Positions 34,903-44,690 are shown, counted from the first letter of the stretch. The stretch: DNA of 64,000 nucleotides from Sulfurimonas sp. (GCF_018698455.1 NZ_JABIOQ010000024.1:1-64000); one strand, 5' to 3'. The notes: generated from the sequence alone by a model not told the origin. Numbers and translations: made by a program.

Positions 34903-35997
34903 TTAGTCTAAAATTTTGAATGCTTTTTTGGAGAGAGAATGAAAAGTTGTCAATTTTCCTCCGTACACATTAAGAATTTTATTTTGACCTATTCTGTGCA
35001 AGTCGAGTTTGTATTCTCTCGACATTTTAGATAGATTTTTCTTACTTTTGATTATTGGTCTTGTTCCTATATATACCTCTTGGATATCGTCATTAGTCAA
35101 TACAATATTAAGATATGCATTACTTTGATTGAGGAGATATTCAATATCTTCGTTATTTATGACTATATCGTCCACTTGCATGTCTTCGCTTCGTTCGGTT
35201 GTTCCTATAATGGTGGCATCTTTATCCGGGATGATGAAAAATATACGTTTAGTTGAAGTTTCTAAAATAAGTGGTTGGGGCACTAGTGCTCTGTTTATAA
35301 TAAGATGAATTCCGCTTAGCTTCTCGATTGTATATGAAGATGGAAGGTTAAATGTAGTGTTGACTTCGTCTATCCATGCACCAGCCGAATTTATAAGTAT
35401 ATTAGTTTGAACAACATCATTGTTAATTTGCAATGTTATGAGTGTTTTACTTACATCAATCCTTGTTATTTGAGTGTATTCTAAGATTTCTGTGCCAGCA
35501 TTTCGTGCTTCTTCAGCTATAGTATGAGTGAGTAAGTTATCATCTGTTTTCGCATCAAAATATTTATATATTTTTCTTAAGTTCTTTTTTTTAATCGCTT
35601 CGAATTGTTTTAAAAACTCTATTTTACTTACCTCTGTAGGTTTTTCTTTATGATACGCGAGCAGTCCATACAACCATAAACCAAGACCTATAACCCAAAA
35701 TGGACGCTTAGAACCTTTGTAAATTGGCAGATAAAATGGACACTGTTTTACTAGGCCAGGATATGTTTTTAAAAGATATTTTTGATCTAGTAATGCTTCT
35801 TTTACTAATGAAAATTCAAAATTTTCCAAGTATCTCAAACCGCCGTGAATAAGCCTTGAAGAATTAGAAGAAGCACCAGCAGCAATGTGAGACTTTTCTA
35901 CTATGAGAACTTTTTTTCCAGATAAAGCAAGCGCTCTTGCTATTGCAACACCATTGATCCCAGCTCCAATAATAACTGTATCATATTTTTTGTCCAT
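34903..35997 (-). CDS. Short GlpD-like FAD-dependent oxidoreductase
   Basis: About 364 residues from ATG 35997, where MDKKYDTVIIGAGINGVAIA begins the FAD-binding domain; the 38 codons of open frame upstream run into glpQ and are not coding. SSNSSRLIHGGLRYLE near residue 43 is the glycerol-3-phosphate dehydrogenase signature, and the C-terminus NVYGGKLTTFHSLSKKA ends the catalytic domain. The roughly 120-residue C-terminal domain of full GlpD is missing, with no remnant downstream. It would oxidise glycerol 3-phosphate to dihydroxyacetone phosphate or a related hydroxyacid. No ribosome site is evident. Confidence 0.8.
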   Translation of the reverse strand: MDKKYDTVIIGAGINGVAIARALALSGKKVLIVEKSHIAAGASSNSSRLIHGGLRYLENFEFSLVKEALLDQKYLLKTYPGLVKQCPFYLPIYKGSKRPFWVIGLGLWLYGLLAYHKEKPTEVSKIEFLKQFEAIKKKNLRKIYKYFDAKTDDNLLTHTIAEEARNAGTEILEYTQITRIDVSKTLITLQINNDVVQTNILINSAGAWIDEVNTTFNLPSSYTIEKLSGIHLIINRALVPQPLILETSTKRIFFIIPDKDATIIGTTERSEDMQVDDIVINNEDIEYLLNQSNAYLNIVLTNDDIQEVYIGTRPIIKSKKNLSKMSREYKLDLHRIGQNKILNVYGGKLTTFHSLSKKAFKILD

Positions 35998-36025
35998 TAG
36001 GTATAATAACATAAAAAGATGATTT

Positions 36026-36682
36026 ATGATAAGTATTGCACATAGAGGCTTGAGTGAACTATATCCAGAAAATACACTATTGGCCTTTAAAAAAGCCATT
36101 GAGGCTGGCACAGATGGAATAGAAACAGACCTAAGACTAAGCCTAGACGAGGAGGTTATCCTTTTTCACGACGACGACTTTGTTAGATTTACCGGGTCTG
36201 ATGAAAAACCTGAAAATCTTTCATTGGAAGAATTGAAAAAAATCGATGTTGGTTTGGGAGAATCAATTCCAACTTTAGAGGAAATACTTCAACTTTTAAA
36301 CAAACGAATTATACTTGTGTTGGAAATAAAATATGTTCCATCTACATATAAAAAATTATGTGAAATCATAGAGAAAAAGATACGGGATAAACTGGATTTT
36401 GTGGAAGTTTCTTGTTTTGAAGATAGAGTATTGGAATATATACATTTTTTAAATCATAATATAAAGCTTCATAAACTAATAGATAGAGCATCGGTTCTCT
36501 GTGATGAAGAGTTTGACAAACACTACCCGTATGTCAGTTACTTCGATATAGAAATTGCACTGAGAAACATTGCACTTAAACGAGGAATTATGCAAAGCCA
36601 TAAGGTTATATTTTGGACTGTTGATAAAGAGGATTTGAGTAAAGAAAAACAAGCAGGATTGTATGGAATTATGAAAAATTAA
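36026..36682 (+). CDS. glpQ: Glycerophosphodiester phosphodiesterase
   Basis: A 218-residue GDPD TIM barrel that splits glycerophosphodiesters to glycerol 3-phosphate and an alcohol. IAHRGLSELYPENTL at the start, GIETDLRLSLDEEVILFHDD near residue 32 and LEIKY near 95 carry the catalytic His pair and metal-binding Glu/Asp. No signal peptide, so cytoplasmic. It diverges from the GlpD-like gene, the starts being only 28 bases apart, and would supply that enzyme with substrate. Confidence 0.92.
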   Translation: MISIAHRGLSELYPENTLLAFKKAIEAGTDGIETDLRLSLDEEVILFHDDDFVRFTGSDEKPENLSLEELKKIDVGLGESIPTLEEILQLLNKRIILVLEIKYVPSTYKKLCEIIEKKIRDKLDFVEVSCFEDRVLEYIHFLNHNIKLHKLIDRASVLCDEEFDKHYPYVSYFDIEIALRNIALKRGIMQSHKVIFWTVDKEDLSKEKQAGLYGIMKN

Positions 36683-36713
36683 GGGGTCTGAAATATTTAT
36701 AAAACTTCGATAT

Positions 36714-36893
36714 ATGTTGATATTACACGATTTATACCCGATTTTTTGCTTTATAAAGTCTTTAGTCTGCTTCTTTTATAATACTTATACTTTTAGAAAG
36801 AGAGATGTTGTCTTCTATGATGGGTATGTTTTTTATGTCGGAGCAATACTCATCTTTTATGTTAATTTTATTATAAAAATACTACATCAGTAA
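36714..36893 (+). CDS. Possible 59-residue membrane protein after glpQ
   Basis: The gap after glpQ holds a plus-strand frame open from 36675 to TAA 36893; from ATG 36714 it codes for 59 residues with two hydrophobic stretches separated by FRKRDVVFYDGY. The amino acid pattern looks like a short membrane protein or the end of a lost one. No good ribosome site is visible, and its end overlaps the convergent lysE-like gene by 23 bases. Weakly supported. Confidence 0.3.
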   Translation: MLILHDLYPIFCFIKSLVCFFYNTYTFRKRDVVFYDGYVFYVGAILIFYVNFIIKILHQ

Positions 36894-37476
36894 ACAAGAA
36901 AATAGCAAAGCCAAATAAAATGAAGGCAGAGATGGTATTTAAATACTTAGATGCTCTTTGCGAAATTTTTTGTTTAGATCGATGTACTAAATAGGGCATA
37001 ATTGTTATCCATAGGGTGATTGCACTTATCAATCCCAAAATAGTAAATCCCATATTTAAATCCCGACTCGATCCATATCCTGTAATACTAAACCAAAAAG
37101 CAATGGTCATTGGATTAAAAAGTGTTAAAATAAATCCTTGTGAGTATATCTTGAAAAGGTTCTTTATTTGTACTCTTATTGTTTGTACTTTTAAGATTTT
37201 TTCTTTGCTCTTATAAATAATATATGCAAGATATAGTAAAAATAAACTTCCAAATATTCCTATGATATTGAGAATAGCAGGATTATGAATCAAGCCTGTC
37301 GTTCCTGCTAAAATTAAAAATAAATAAAGTATATCTGCACTCATAGCTCCAAGACCAAGGGCTACACCGGCTTTATAACTTTTTAAAGCATTATTCACTA
37401 TTAATATATTTATAGGTCCTAATGGGAGGGCAGCACCAAACCCTAACAAGAAACCTTCAACAAATGATTGTAGCAC
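36871..37476 (-). CDS. LysE/RhtB family exporter
   Basis: A 201-residue membrane protein with about six hydrophobic segments. The N-terminal GFGAALPLGPINILIVNNAL is the LysE/RhtB signature (G-P-x-N), with KAGVALGLGAMSADILY following near residue 36. The family exports amino acids. Substrate unknown. It stands alone between glpQ and the M29-like gene. TGCTAC-AATC precedes the start and a modest GGAG lies just ahead. Confidence 0.85.
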   Translation of the reverse strand: MLQSFVEGFLLGFGAALPLGPINILIVNNALKSYKAGVALGLGAMSADILYLFLILAGTTGLIHNPAILNIIGIFGSLFLLYLAYIIYKSKEKILKVQTIRVQIKNLFKIYSQGFILTLFNPMTIAFWFSITGYGSSRDLNMGFTILGLISAITLWITIMPYLVHRSKQKISQRASKYLNTISAFILFGFAIFLFTDVVFL

Positions 37477-37550
37477 TTAATTCTCCTTCAATCATCTCTA
37501 ATATTATATGATAAGTACTTGAAGTAAAATAAATACATAATGCTTTACTC

Positions 37551-38588
37551 TTAAGTAGAATGATTGAATGGAATAATAATCCAAGCATCATCTTTATAAA
37601 CAACTTCATCCCCAAGTGTTACACTATGAACATCTACAAAAACATCTAAATGGTATTTACCATCTCTACGTTTAAATCCAGGTTTACCATACATTCCGTG
37701 CTTGGTACCTAAAGAGACATGAACACCACACATTCTCTCATAAGAGCCTATGTCATCAACCGTTTTAGTTTTGCTATATGCACGGTTAAGTCCAAACCCA
37801 AGTTCACGTACCCAAACAACCCCTTCATCTTTTCGTATATTAAAAAGGACTTGGTCAAACTCTGGAGTTGAATTTTCACATGCCACTACTTGTCCTTGTA
37901 TTATTATGAGTGTGATAGGATTTTTTGGCTTATTGATTCTATAATTTTTATCAGCAAATATAAAAATCCGAAGACGTCCATTGAGAGCTTTTAAGTCCTT
38001 ACTTTCTGTGAATACTTCTCCTATAGGAAACTGACCACCTATATTTGGCATGTTAGAGTAGTCCCCAATATTAAGTTTCGTAGATTCAAAGGGTGCGTCA
38101 TAGACTAAAAACTCTCCACCGCTGTCAATAATTGCAGATGGGGAACTGTCTATTTTTGCTTTTAATGCATGGCCAATACCTCTATAATATTCAGAATCAT
38201 ACTCAAGAGAATTTATATAGTGAATAGCATCTTCGTCTGAGATACGACTAACATGAGGGTGCTCAATGACTTTTATTTTTCGTTTAAACAACTCTACACG
38301 TATGCGAAACGCATCTAGACGAAAACTTGTAGATTGGACTAAGGCTACGAGGTCATATGCTTCAAGTGAATCTAATATTTTTAAGATTTCCGCAGCAGGG
38401 CACTCATCAAAGTCTATAAAGATGGCATTTGGAAGGCAATGTTTATATGCCTCACTTAACACACTAGATAGCAAAGAGTTGTTGTCATATACTACTACAG
38501 CAGTCTCTTTGTCTGTGTAATTAAACACAAGGTCTATGATTGTGCGGAGGTTGTGTGTAGCAGTAGAAGTCAATGTTCCTTGATTCAT
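37551..38588 (-). CDS. M29-like (aminopeptidase T family) metallopeptidase homologue
   Basis: A 345-residue protein whose C-terminal half keeps the M29 metal-site order: FPIGEVFTES near residue 192 (family GEVFTAP), VRELGFGLN near 262 (ELGIGTN), CGVHVSLGTKHG near 290 and HLDVFVDV near 318 (IHxDLV). The N-terminal half is the Rossmann-like domain (SLLSSVLSEAYKHC near 44). About 60 residues shorter than typical M29 peptidases. It shares a base with the upstream flavoprotein stop (TAATG), so the two are coupled. Peptidase activity is inferred. Confidence 0.65.
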   Translation of the reverse strand: MNQGTLTSTATHNLRTIIDLVFNYTDKETAVVVYDNNSLLSSVLSEAYKHCLPNAIFIDFDECPAAEILKILDSLEAYDLVALVQSTSFRLDAFRIRVELFKRKIKVIEHPHVSRISDEDAIHYINSLEYDSEYYRGIGHALKAKIDSSPSAIIDSGGEFLVYDAPFESTKLNIGDYSNMPNIGGQFPIGEVFTESKDLKALNGRLRIFIFADKNYRINKPKNPITLIIIQGQVVACENSTPEFDQVLFNIRKDEGVVWVRELGFGLNRAYSKTKTVDDIGSYERMCGVHVSLGTKHGMYGKPGFKRRDGKYHLDVFVDVHSVTLGDEVVYKDDAWIIIPFNHST

Positions 38589-39943
38589 TACTTCATGGCA
38601 CCTACAGCCTTCACTGCAGCAGGAAGGAGGGCTTCACTGAGTGCAGGATGGATGTATAACATCTCTTTTAAATGTCGTATGTCATTATCTATATGCATTA
38701 TACTTAAAACTTGATGCATCATTGTTGCACTCTGCGGACCTATAAGATGGCATCCGAGTATCTCATAAGTCTTTGGATTTATTAGGAATTTTGTTCTAGG
38801 GTATTTAAGACGCATAGACTGAGCTTTAGCACTCGCATTCCAGCCTTTAGTAATGCCAACATATTCAATCCCCTTAGCCTTAGCATCTTGTTCAGTTAAA
38901 CCGACACTAGCTATTTCTGGATGTGTAAATACTGCATGAGGCATATACTTAAATTTTAATATCTCTTTTTTTCCTGTAAGTAAAGCTTTTTGGACATGAT
39001 TAACTTCTGCAGCTGCCGCATGTTGTAACATATGCTCTCCAGATGCATCACCGACAACATAAATACCAGGAACTGCTGTCTCAAAATGCTCATCTCTCAC
39101 GATGAATTCTCTTTCATTAGTCTGAATATCTGTATTTTCTAAGTTTAATGTATCGGTGTTTGCCATCCTTCCCGTTGCATAAAGAAGTGCTTCGCTAGCA
39201 TGTGATGTTACTGTTCCGGATTTATTTTCAAGAGTAAGATAAAAAGTATTGTCCTTATGCTCTATTTGTTTAATACTAGTATCAAACACGACATCAACAT
39301 GTTGAGTAAACTCTTTTTTAAAAATTGCAGATATATCTTCATCTTCATTTTTCAAAAGACTTTGTGAACGTACTAGTAACTTTGTCTCTATACCTACAGC
39401 ATCAAAAAAGTTAGCTAATTCACATGCAATAAATCCAGAACCTACAATAGTAATAGATTTTGGAATTTCACCCAGAAGTGGAAATATATCATCGCTAGTC
39501 CAAGCTTTTTCATGCGGGGCATTTATGGGACGAGTACCGGTTGCTATAACTATTTTAGGAGCTGTAATTTGTTCTCCATTGACTTGGACTACATAGTTAG
39601 AGACAAAAGAAGCAGTACCAGTATATGTATCAACATTTTCATTAAATCTACTTCTATATGCAGGATCTATCGTTTGGATATAGCTGTTAGTATCTTCAAA
39701 TATTTTTTTAACATCTATAGAATTAATGGTTGCATCTATAAAATGTCTAGAAGAATCTTTAACGCCGCGAGCCACTTGGGCATATCCAATAAGAAGCTTA
39801 GAAGGAACACACCCACGGTTTGGACAAGTCCCTCCGAATTTTGACTTTTCGATGATAGCTACTTTTTTACCGGCTTTGCCTGCATTTCGGGCGAGATTAC
39901 TCCCTCGTCCTGCTCCAATTACTATAATGTCATATGTTTTCAT
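38588..39943 (-). CDS. Pyridine nucleotide-disulfide oxidoreductase (dihydrolipoyl dehydrogenase/mercuric reductase-like)
   Basis: About 451 residues from ATG 39943, chosen because AAGGA lies 5 bases before it and MKTYDIIVIGAGRGSNLA starts the FAD fold. The redox disulfide is in FGGTCPNRGCVPSKL near residue 36, the NAD(P) fold is IVGSGFIACELANFF near 165, and the C-terminal HPALSEALLPA holds the catalytic His-Glu pair. No 2-oxoacid dehydrogenase genes are adjacent, so the partner disulfide is unknown. It is coupled to the M29-like gene downstream. Confidence 0.88.
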   Translation of the reverse strand: MKTYDIIVIGAGRGSNLARNAGKAGKKVAIIEKSKFGGTCPNRGCVPSKLLIGYAQVARGVKDSSRHFIDATINSIDVKKIFEDTNSYIQTIDPAYRSRFNENVDTYTGTASFVSNYVVQVNGEQITAPKIVIATGTRPINAPHEKAWTSDDIFPLLGEIPKSITIVGSGFIACELANFFDAVGIETKLLVRSQSLLKNEDEDISAIFKKEFTQHVDVVFDTSIKQIEHKDNTFYLTLENKSGTVTSHASEALLYATGRMANTDTLNLENTDIQTNEREFIVRDEHFETAVPGIYVVGDASGEHMLQHAAAAEVNHVQKALLTGKKEILKFKYMPHAVFTHPEIASVGLTEQDAKAKGIEYVGITKGWNASAKAQSMRLKYPRTKFLINPKTYEILGCHLIGPQSATMMHQVLSIMHIDNDIRHLKEMLYIHPALSEALLPAAVKAVGAMK

Positions 39944-40033
39944 GGTGTTCCTTCTTGGTTCATTCAATTATTTTATTATATACTAAATTTATAAAAGATT
40001 TAGTTGTAGTATACTTTCAGAAAAAGAGAGATA

Positions 40034-40558
40034 ATGAAGTTAAAGTACTTAAAGCATTATCCAATCAGTGTGCAAGAGCAAGTTGTAAAACTTATAAAAG
40101 CTGATAAGTTAAAGTCACACCTTTTAAAAAAATATCCCAATGCACATAATTATAAAAATGATAAAACACTTTTTAGCTATACGATGGATATCAAAAATGA
40201 GTATCTCAAAAAATCTCCTCCACTCAGTAAAACTCACTATGATGGAAAGATTAATGTGATACATAATGCACTTGGAACTCATCACTTTATATCTCGGGTT
40301 CAAGGTTCAAAACTCAAAGCAAAAAACGAGATAAAAATAGCTTCAATGTTTAAAAGTGTTCCAAAAGAGTTTTTAGAGATGATAGTGGTGCATGAACTAG
40401 CCCATTTTAAAGAGAAAGAACATAACAAGGCATTTTATAAATTGTGTGAATATATGATGGGCTCTTATCATCAAGTAGAGTTTGACTTAAGACTTTACTT
40501 GACACATATGGATAGAGAATCAAAATTTGAAGAGTGGGGTAAAGCAAATAATGGATAA
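40034..40558 (+). CDS. YgjP-like (DUF45) zinc metallopeptidase
   Basis: A 174-residue protein with the zinc motif VVHELAHFKEKEHNKAF near residue 119, in which HExxH is followed by a second His, as in YgjP/WLM-type metallopeptidases. The preceding region holds a beta strand pair (KINVIHNALGTHHFISRV). Cytoplasmic. TATACT and AGAGAGA lie upstream of ATG 40034. Its end overlaps tex by 8 bases. Confidence 0.82.
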   Translation: MKLKYLKHYPISVQEQVVKLIKADKLKSHLLKKYPNAHNYKNDKTLFSYTMDIKNEYLKKSPPLSKTHYDGKINVIHNALGTHHFISRVQGSKLKAKNEIKIASMFKSVPKEFLEMIVVHELAHFKEKEHNKAFYKLCEYMMGSYHQVEFDLRLYLTHMDRESKFEEWGKANNG

Positions 40559-42653
40559 TTTAATAGAAAGACTTTGTAAAAAAACATTACTAAAAAAAGA
40601 ATATATAAATAACATTTTAAAACTTCTAGAAGATGGTTCTACCATACCATTTATCGCTAGATATAGAAAAGAGATGACAGGCGGTGCGGATGATGAGGTG
40701 TTACGTGAGTTTGAGACGATATATATCAGTTCTAAAAAACTGCTTGATAGAAAGGTTGAAGTCTCTCGTCTTATAGCAGAGAGAGCAGTTTTATCTGAAA
40801 TAATCAAAAAAAGCATTGAAGAAGCGGATACTTTGAGGATTTTAGAAGATATTTATAGACCTTTTAAAGAGAAGAAATCTTCTCGTGCCACTATTGCAGT
40901 TGCCAATGGTCTCACAGCTTTGGCAAATACTTTGCAAAGTGCAAGACTTACAACTACTGAATTTCAAAGTGAGGCAAAGAAGTTTATAAAAAGGGATGTG
41001 AGTTCCATAGAAGAAGCTATAAAAGGTGCTCAAGATATTTTAGCCGAACGCTATTCTGATCAGCCTAGAGAAAGAGAAGCCATTCGTACTTCTATGCAGC
41101 GCTATGGAAATTTAGAAACAAAGAAAACGAAAACTTTTAATGAAAATGGAGTTTTTAAAAACTTGGCTTCAAAGTCAGAAAAAGTTGCTTACATTCCCTC
41201 ACACAGATACTTAGCAATTATGAGAGCTGTTAAAGAAAAAGAGTTGTCAGTTAAAATAAGCATTGATGTTGAGAGAATTGAAGAAAATATAAAACAGTAT
41301 AAAATTCCTCGTAATGCTTCTAGTTCAAAAGAGTACCTTTTTGCTGCATATAAAGATGGGCTTAAAAGACTTCTACTTCCATCAATAGAAAGAGAAGTTC
41401 AAGGAGAGTTGAAAGAGAAGGCCGATTCGGCAGCAATTGGTGTATTTGGGAAAAATCTTGGTCAACTTCTAATGAATGTACCAGTTGCCAATATGGTTTT
41501 ACTAGGTGTTGACCCTGCATTTGTAAGTGGATGTAAGTTGGCAGTTATAGATGAAAATGGAAACTATTTGGAATCAGCAGTAATTTATCCGACGGAACCT
41601 AGAAAAGATTATGAAAACTCTAAAGACAAGGTCTTACAACTTGCAAAAAAATATGCTATTAGGGGTGTGGCGATTGGAAATGGAACTGGTTCACGTGAAG
41701 CACAAGAATTTTTTGCTCGTCTAAACAGTGAAGAAAATGCTAATCTTAGTTACACAGTTGTCTCAGAAGCAGGTGCCTCCGTTTACTCAGCTTCACAACT
41801 AGGACAAGACGAATATCCTAATTTAGATGTAACAATCCGTGGAGCAATATCTATAGCACAAAGACTTCGTGATCCAATGGCGGCACTTGTGAAAATAGAT
41901 CCTAAATCACTTGGAATAGGGCAGTATCAACATGACGTCGATCAAAAGCTTTTACATAAAAGACTAGATGATGTAACTTCGGACTTGGTAAATCGTGTGG
42001 GGGTTGATCTAAACTCTGCTTCAGGGTCTTTGCTTTCTCATGTAGCAGGTATTGGGATTAAAATTGCAAAAAACATTATAGATTTTCGAGATGAAAATGG
42101 AAACTTTACAAGTAAGAACCAACTTCTAAAAGTGAAAGGTTTAGGGAAAAAAGTATATGAACAGGCTGCCGGATTTATTAGAATAAAACATGGAATAAGT
42201 CCCTTTGACAATACTGGAATTCACCCTGAAAGTTATGAGATTGCTAAAAAACTCCATACACTTGACTTGGTCACATTGGATTTTAATCTCAAAGCTAAAG
42301 AGTTTGGAGTTGGAGAAGAAACACTCCGTGACATTGTTAAAGAGCTTCGTAAGCCTGGGTTTGACCCTAGAGAAGATTTGCCTGGTGTACCATTTAAAGA
42401 AGGTATAACTGATATTAAAATGCTTAAAGAAGGGAGTTTTGTTTCAGGAGTTGTGAGAAATATTGCAGATTTTGGAGCATTTGTCGATATTGGACTAAAG
42501 AATGATGGGATGATACATATATCAAAGATGAGTCAAAAAAGAATAGCACATCCTTTAGAGGTGTTATCAATAAATCAATACTTACCCATGATAGAAGTAG
42601 TCTCTATAGATAATGCCAATGGAAAAGTTGGACTTAGTCTAATAATAGAATAA
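40551..42653 (+). CDS. tex: Tex-family S1 RNA-binding transcription accessory protein
   Basis: About 700 residues from ATG 40551. The N-terminal helical region has FIARYRKEMTGGADDEVLREFE near residue 27, the YqgF-like RNase H domain has LGVDPAFVSGCKLAVID near 320, the helix-hairpin-helix part has VGVDLNSASGSLLSHVAGIG near 482, and the C-terminal S1 domain has GSFVSGVVRNIADFGAFVDIG near 625. Tex binds nucleic acids and acts with RNA polymerase. An upstream ATG at 40527 is less likely. Length is usual for the family. Confidence 0.94.
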   Translation: MDNLIERLCKKTLLKKEYINNILKLLEDGSTIPFIARYRKEMTGGADDEVLREFETIYISSKKLLDRKVEVSRLIAERAVLSEIIKKSIEEADTLRILEDIYRPFKEKKSSRATIAVANGLTALANTLQSARLTTTEFQSEAKKFIKRDVSSIEEAIKGAQDILAERYSDQPREREAIRTSMQRYGNLETKKTKTFNENGVFKNLASKSEKVAYIPSHRYLAIMRAVKEKELSVKISIDVERIEENIKQYKIPRNASSSKEYLFAAYKDGLKRLLLPSIEREVQGELKEKADSAAIGVFGKNLGQLLMNVPVANMVLLGVDPAFVSGCKLAVIDENGNYLESAVIYPTEPRKDYENSKDKVLQLAKKYAIRGVAIGNGTGSREAQEFFARLNSEENANLSYTVVSEAGASVYSASQLGQDEYPNLDVTIRGAISIAQRLRDPMAALVKIDPKSLGIGQYQHDVDQKLLHKRLDDVTSDLVNRVGVDLNSASGSLLSHVAGIGIKIAKNIIDFRDENGNFTSKNQLLKVKGLGKKVYEQAAGFIRIKHGISPFDNTGIHPESYEIAKKLHTLDLVTLDFNLKAKEFGVGEETLRDIVKELRKPGFDPREDLPGVPFKEGITDIKMLKEGSFVSGVVRNIADFGAFVDIGLKNDGMIHISKMSQKRIAHPLEVLSINQYLPMIEVVSIDNANGKVGLSLIIE

Positions 42654-42770
42654 ATTTGTTACATAAATATATAGTATTAATGCAAGAGTAGTATTTGCAA
42701 AGTATTAAAGGTAGATGTTAGATTAAATTTGTTATCCTTAAAAGATAATAGTAGTGAGGAACATTAAGAT

Positions 42771-44627
42771 ATGATTGAATCAGTTCATATAGTAACTAAA
42801 AGTGTATCTCGTGAACTTCTTCGTGTTGCAGCAGAAAATTCTATTTCATCTTCAGACCTATACATCAAAATAGGTACTTCTACTACTTTTATTAAAGACA
42901 GTAATAGTAACCTTGTTGAGATTAAAGAGGATGATCTTAGTAAGTACAGAAATGAAAATTATATGTGTGATGCCTCTTTAGAGTTTGAACAAGAGTGTAA
43001 AATAGAAATTCTCTCAAAACTCGACAATTATCCTTTTAATAACATGAATGTTAAAGTGGAATTTGAAGATGGATATACAAAAGCTAACCTAATTATACAA
43101 AAGGGTTCAACACTTAAATACTATGATAATATTTACTCAGACTTTATAGAATTTATTCAAGAACAGCAACTTAAAGCAAAGATTCTTATCAATTTATTTG
43201 ATGTGCCTTATAAAAAGAGCATAAAAGATTTTATTGGTGTGCTTAAGCAAATAAAAAAAATAACTTTTAAAGACGATAAACATATACCTATTTCAGAAGG
43301 ACTCAAAGAAATCCCTTCAATAAAACATGAAAGTATTATGACGAAAGAAGATAGCTATAGACTTGGAGAAGAAGATAACCAAGGTCGTGTTGATTATGCT
43401 AATAGAGGATTCCTTATTAGTTGTGAAGAAGGTGAACAGCTTTTTCAATTTAATAAACCACAGCAGGGTACAAATGGAAGAACATGTCGTGGAAAGATTA
43501 TTGCAGTGGATATTGTCGATTTAGATGCAAAACCAAACTTTACTATTGACAATAATATTGAAATACTTGATAGTCTTAAAAATATAAAGTATATGTCCAC
43601 AAAAAGTGGTTATCTTGTTAAAACTGGAAATAGTTATGACGTTTCAAACAGTATTGATATAGGTGAAATATCATTTAAAACTACTGGAATAATCAACACA
43701 GACCTTGATAATGATATATCTGTAAATGTTACTAAGGAAAATCCTCTTGAAGATGCTATTGAAAAAGGGATGACTGTAAAGGTGCAAAACCTTACAATAA
43801 AGGGAAGCATTGGCCCATCTACGCAGGTTGAAGCAAGAAGTGTTGAAATTAGTGGTCAAACACATAACAGTTCACTAATCCAATGTAGTGAGGCTAAAGT
43901 GGGACTTCATAAAGGAAAAATAACAGGACATACAGTAGAAATAGAAACACTTGAAGGTGGGGAAGTTATCGCTGATATTGCTATTATTAAAAATGCAATA
44001 AGTGGAAAAATACGTGCTAAAACAATTAAAATAAGGGAATTAGGTGCTTATGTAACAATGGAAGCTTCTGAGTTTATAGAAGTAGAGCGTATCCGAGGAG
44101 AAGAAAATAAATTTATCTTAGATTCCTCTGTAAAGGGCCTCAGTAATATCGATAATAATGATGAGAGAAAAATAAATCTCAAAAATTCAAGAGAAGAATT
44201 TAAAGGTCTGTCTAAAAAGTTCAAAGATTATGGCGAAAAACTTAAAACAAATATGGAACCATGTAAAAAAATAAAAAATGCTATTGTAAAGGCTCAATCC
44301 CAGGGAATTACAATTTCGGCAGTCCTTATCAAAAATTTTAAATCATGTAAACTTATGAAAGTTCGTTATAAAAAACTTCGAGAAGAAGTTCTCTATCAAA
44401 AAACAAAGATTCAAGCAATAGAAGAGGAAATTATTAAAAATATGACAAATATTTTAGATTCTAAAGTTGAAATAGGAAATATTGGACGTGGTTTTAATCA
44501 TATAACATATAAATTAGAGAATCCAAGTAGAGATATTAAACTTAATATTCATGAAGATATGAAGAAAAAAATATTTCAATTAGAAGAAAATGAAGAAGGT
44601 ATTTTAGAAATTGTTAATACTGACTAA
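42771..44627 (+). CDS. FapA/DUF342 family protein
   Basis: A 618-residue protein with the FapA layout: an N-terminal domain (about 1-170), a beta-helical repeat region at about 280-450 (VEISGQTHNSSLIQCSEAKVG, then a run of VI-x-x-x-I-x-G repeats with LGAYVTMEASEFIEV) and a C-terminal coiled coil rich in Lys and Glu (about 465-560). FapA proteins affect flagellar or polar organisation in some bacteria. It stands alone between tex and argB, with GTGAGGA before ATG 42771. Confidence 0.78.
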   Translation: MIESVHIVTKSVSRELLRVAAENSISSSDLYIKIGTSTTFIKDSNSNLVEIKEDDLSKYRNENYMCDASLEFEQECKIEILSKLDNYPFNNMNVKVEFEDGYTKANLIIQKGSTLKYYDNIYSDFIEFIQEQQLKAKILINLFDVPYKKSIKDFIGVLKQIKKITFKDDKHIPISEGLKEIPSIKHESIMTKEDSYRLGEEDNQGRVDYANRGFLISCEEGEQLFQFNKPQQGTNGRTCRGKIIAVDIVDLDAKPNFTIDNNIEILDSLKNIKYMSTKSGYLVKTGNSYDVSNSIDIGEISFKTTGIINTDLDNDISVNVTKENPLEDAIEKGMTVKVQNLTIKGSIGPSTQVEARSVEISGQTHNSSLIQCSEAKVGLHKGKITGHTVEIETLEGGEVIADIAIIKNAISGKIRAKTIKIRELGAYVTMEASEFIEVERIRGEENKFILDSSVKGLSNIDNNDERKINLKNSREEFKGLSKKFKDYGEKLKTNMEPCKKIKNAIVKAQSQGITISAVLIKNFKSCKLMKVRYKKLREEVLYQKTKIQAIEEEIIKNMTNILDSKVEIGNIGRGFNHITYKLENPSRDIKLNIHEDMKKKIFQLEENEEGILEIVNTD

Positions 44628-44690
44628 TTGATAAATAAAGAAATATTTAGATAAAATTGCGAAATTATTATTTACCTAGAAGGAAATAAA

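Noticed and set aside
42654-42770. Repeated TAAATTTGTTA at the two ends of the tex-fapA gap
   Set aside because: An 11-base A/T-rich repeat is expected by chance here and no mobile gene lies between.
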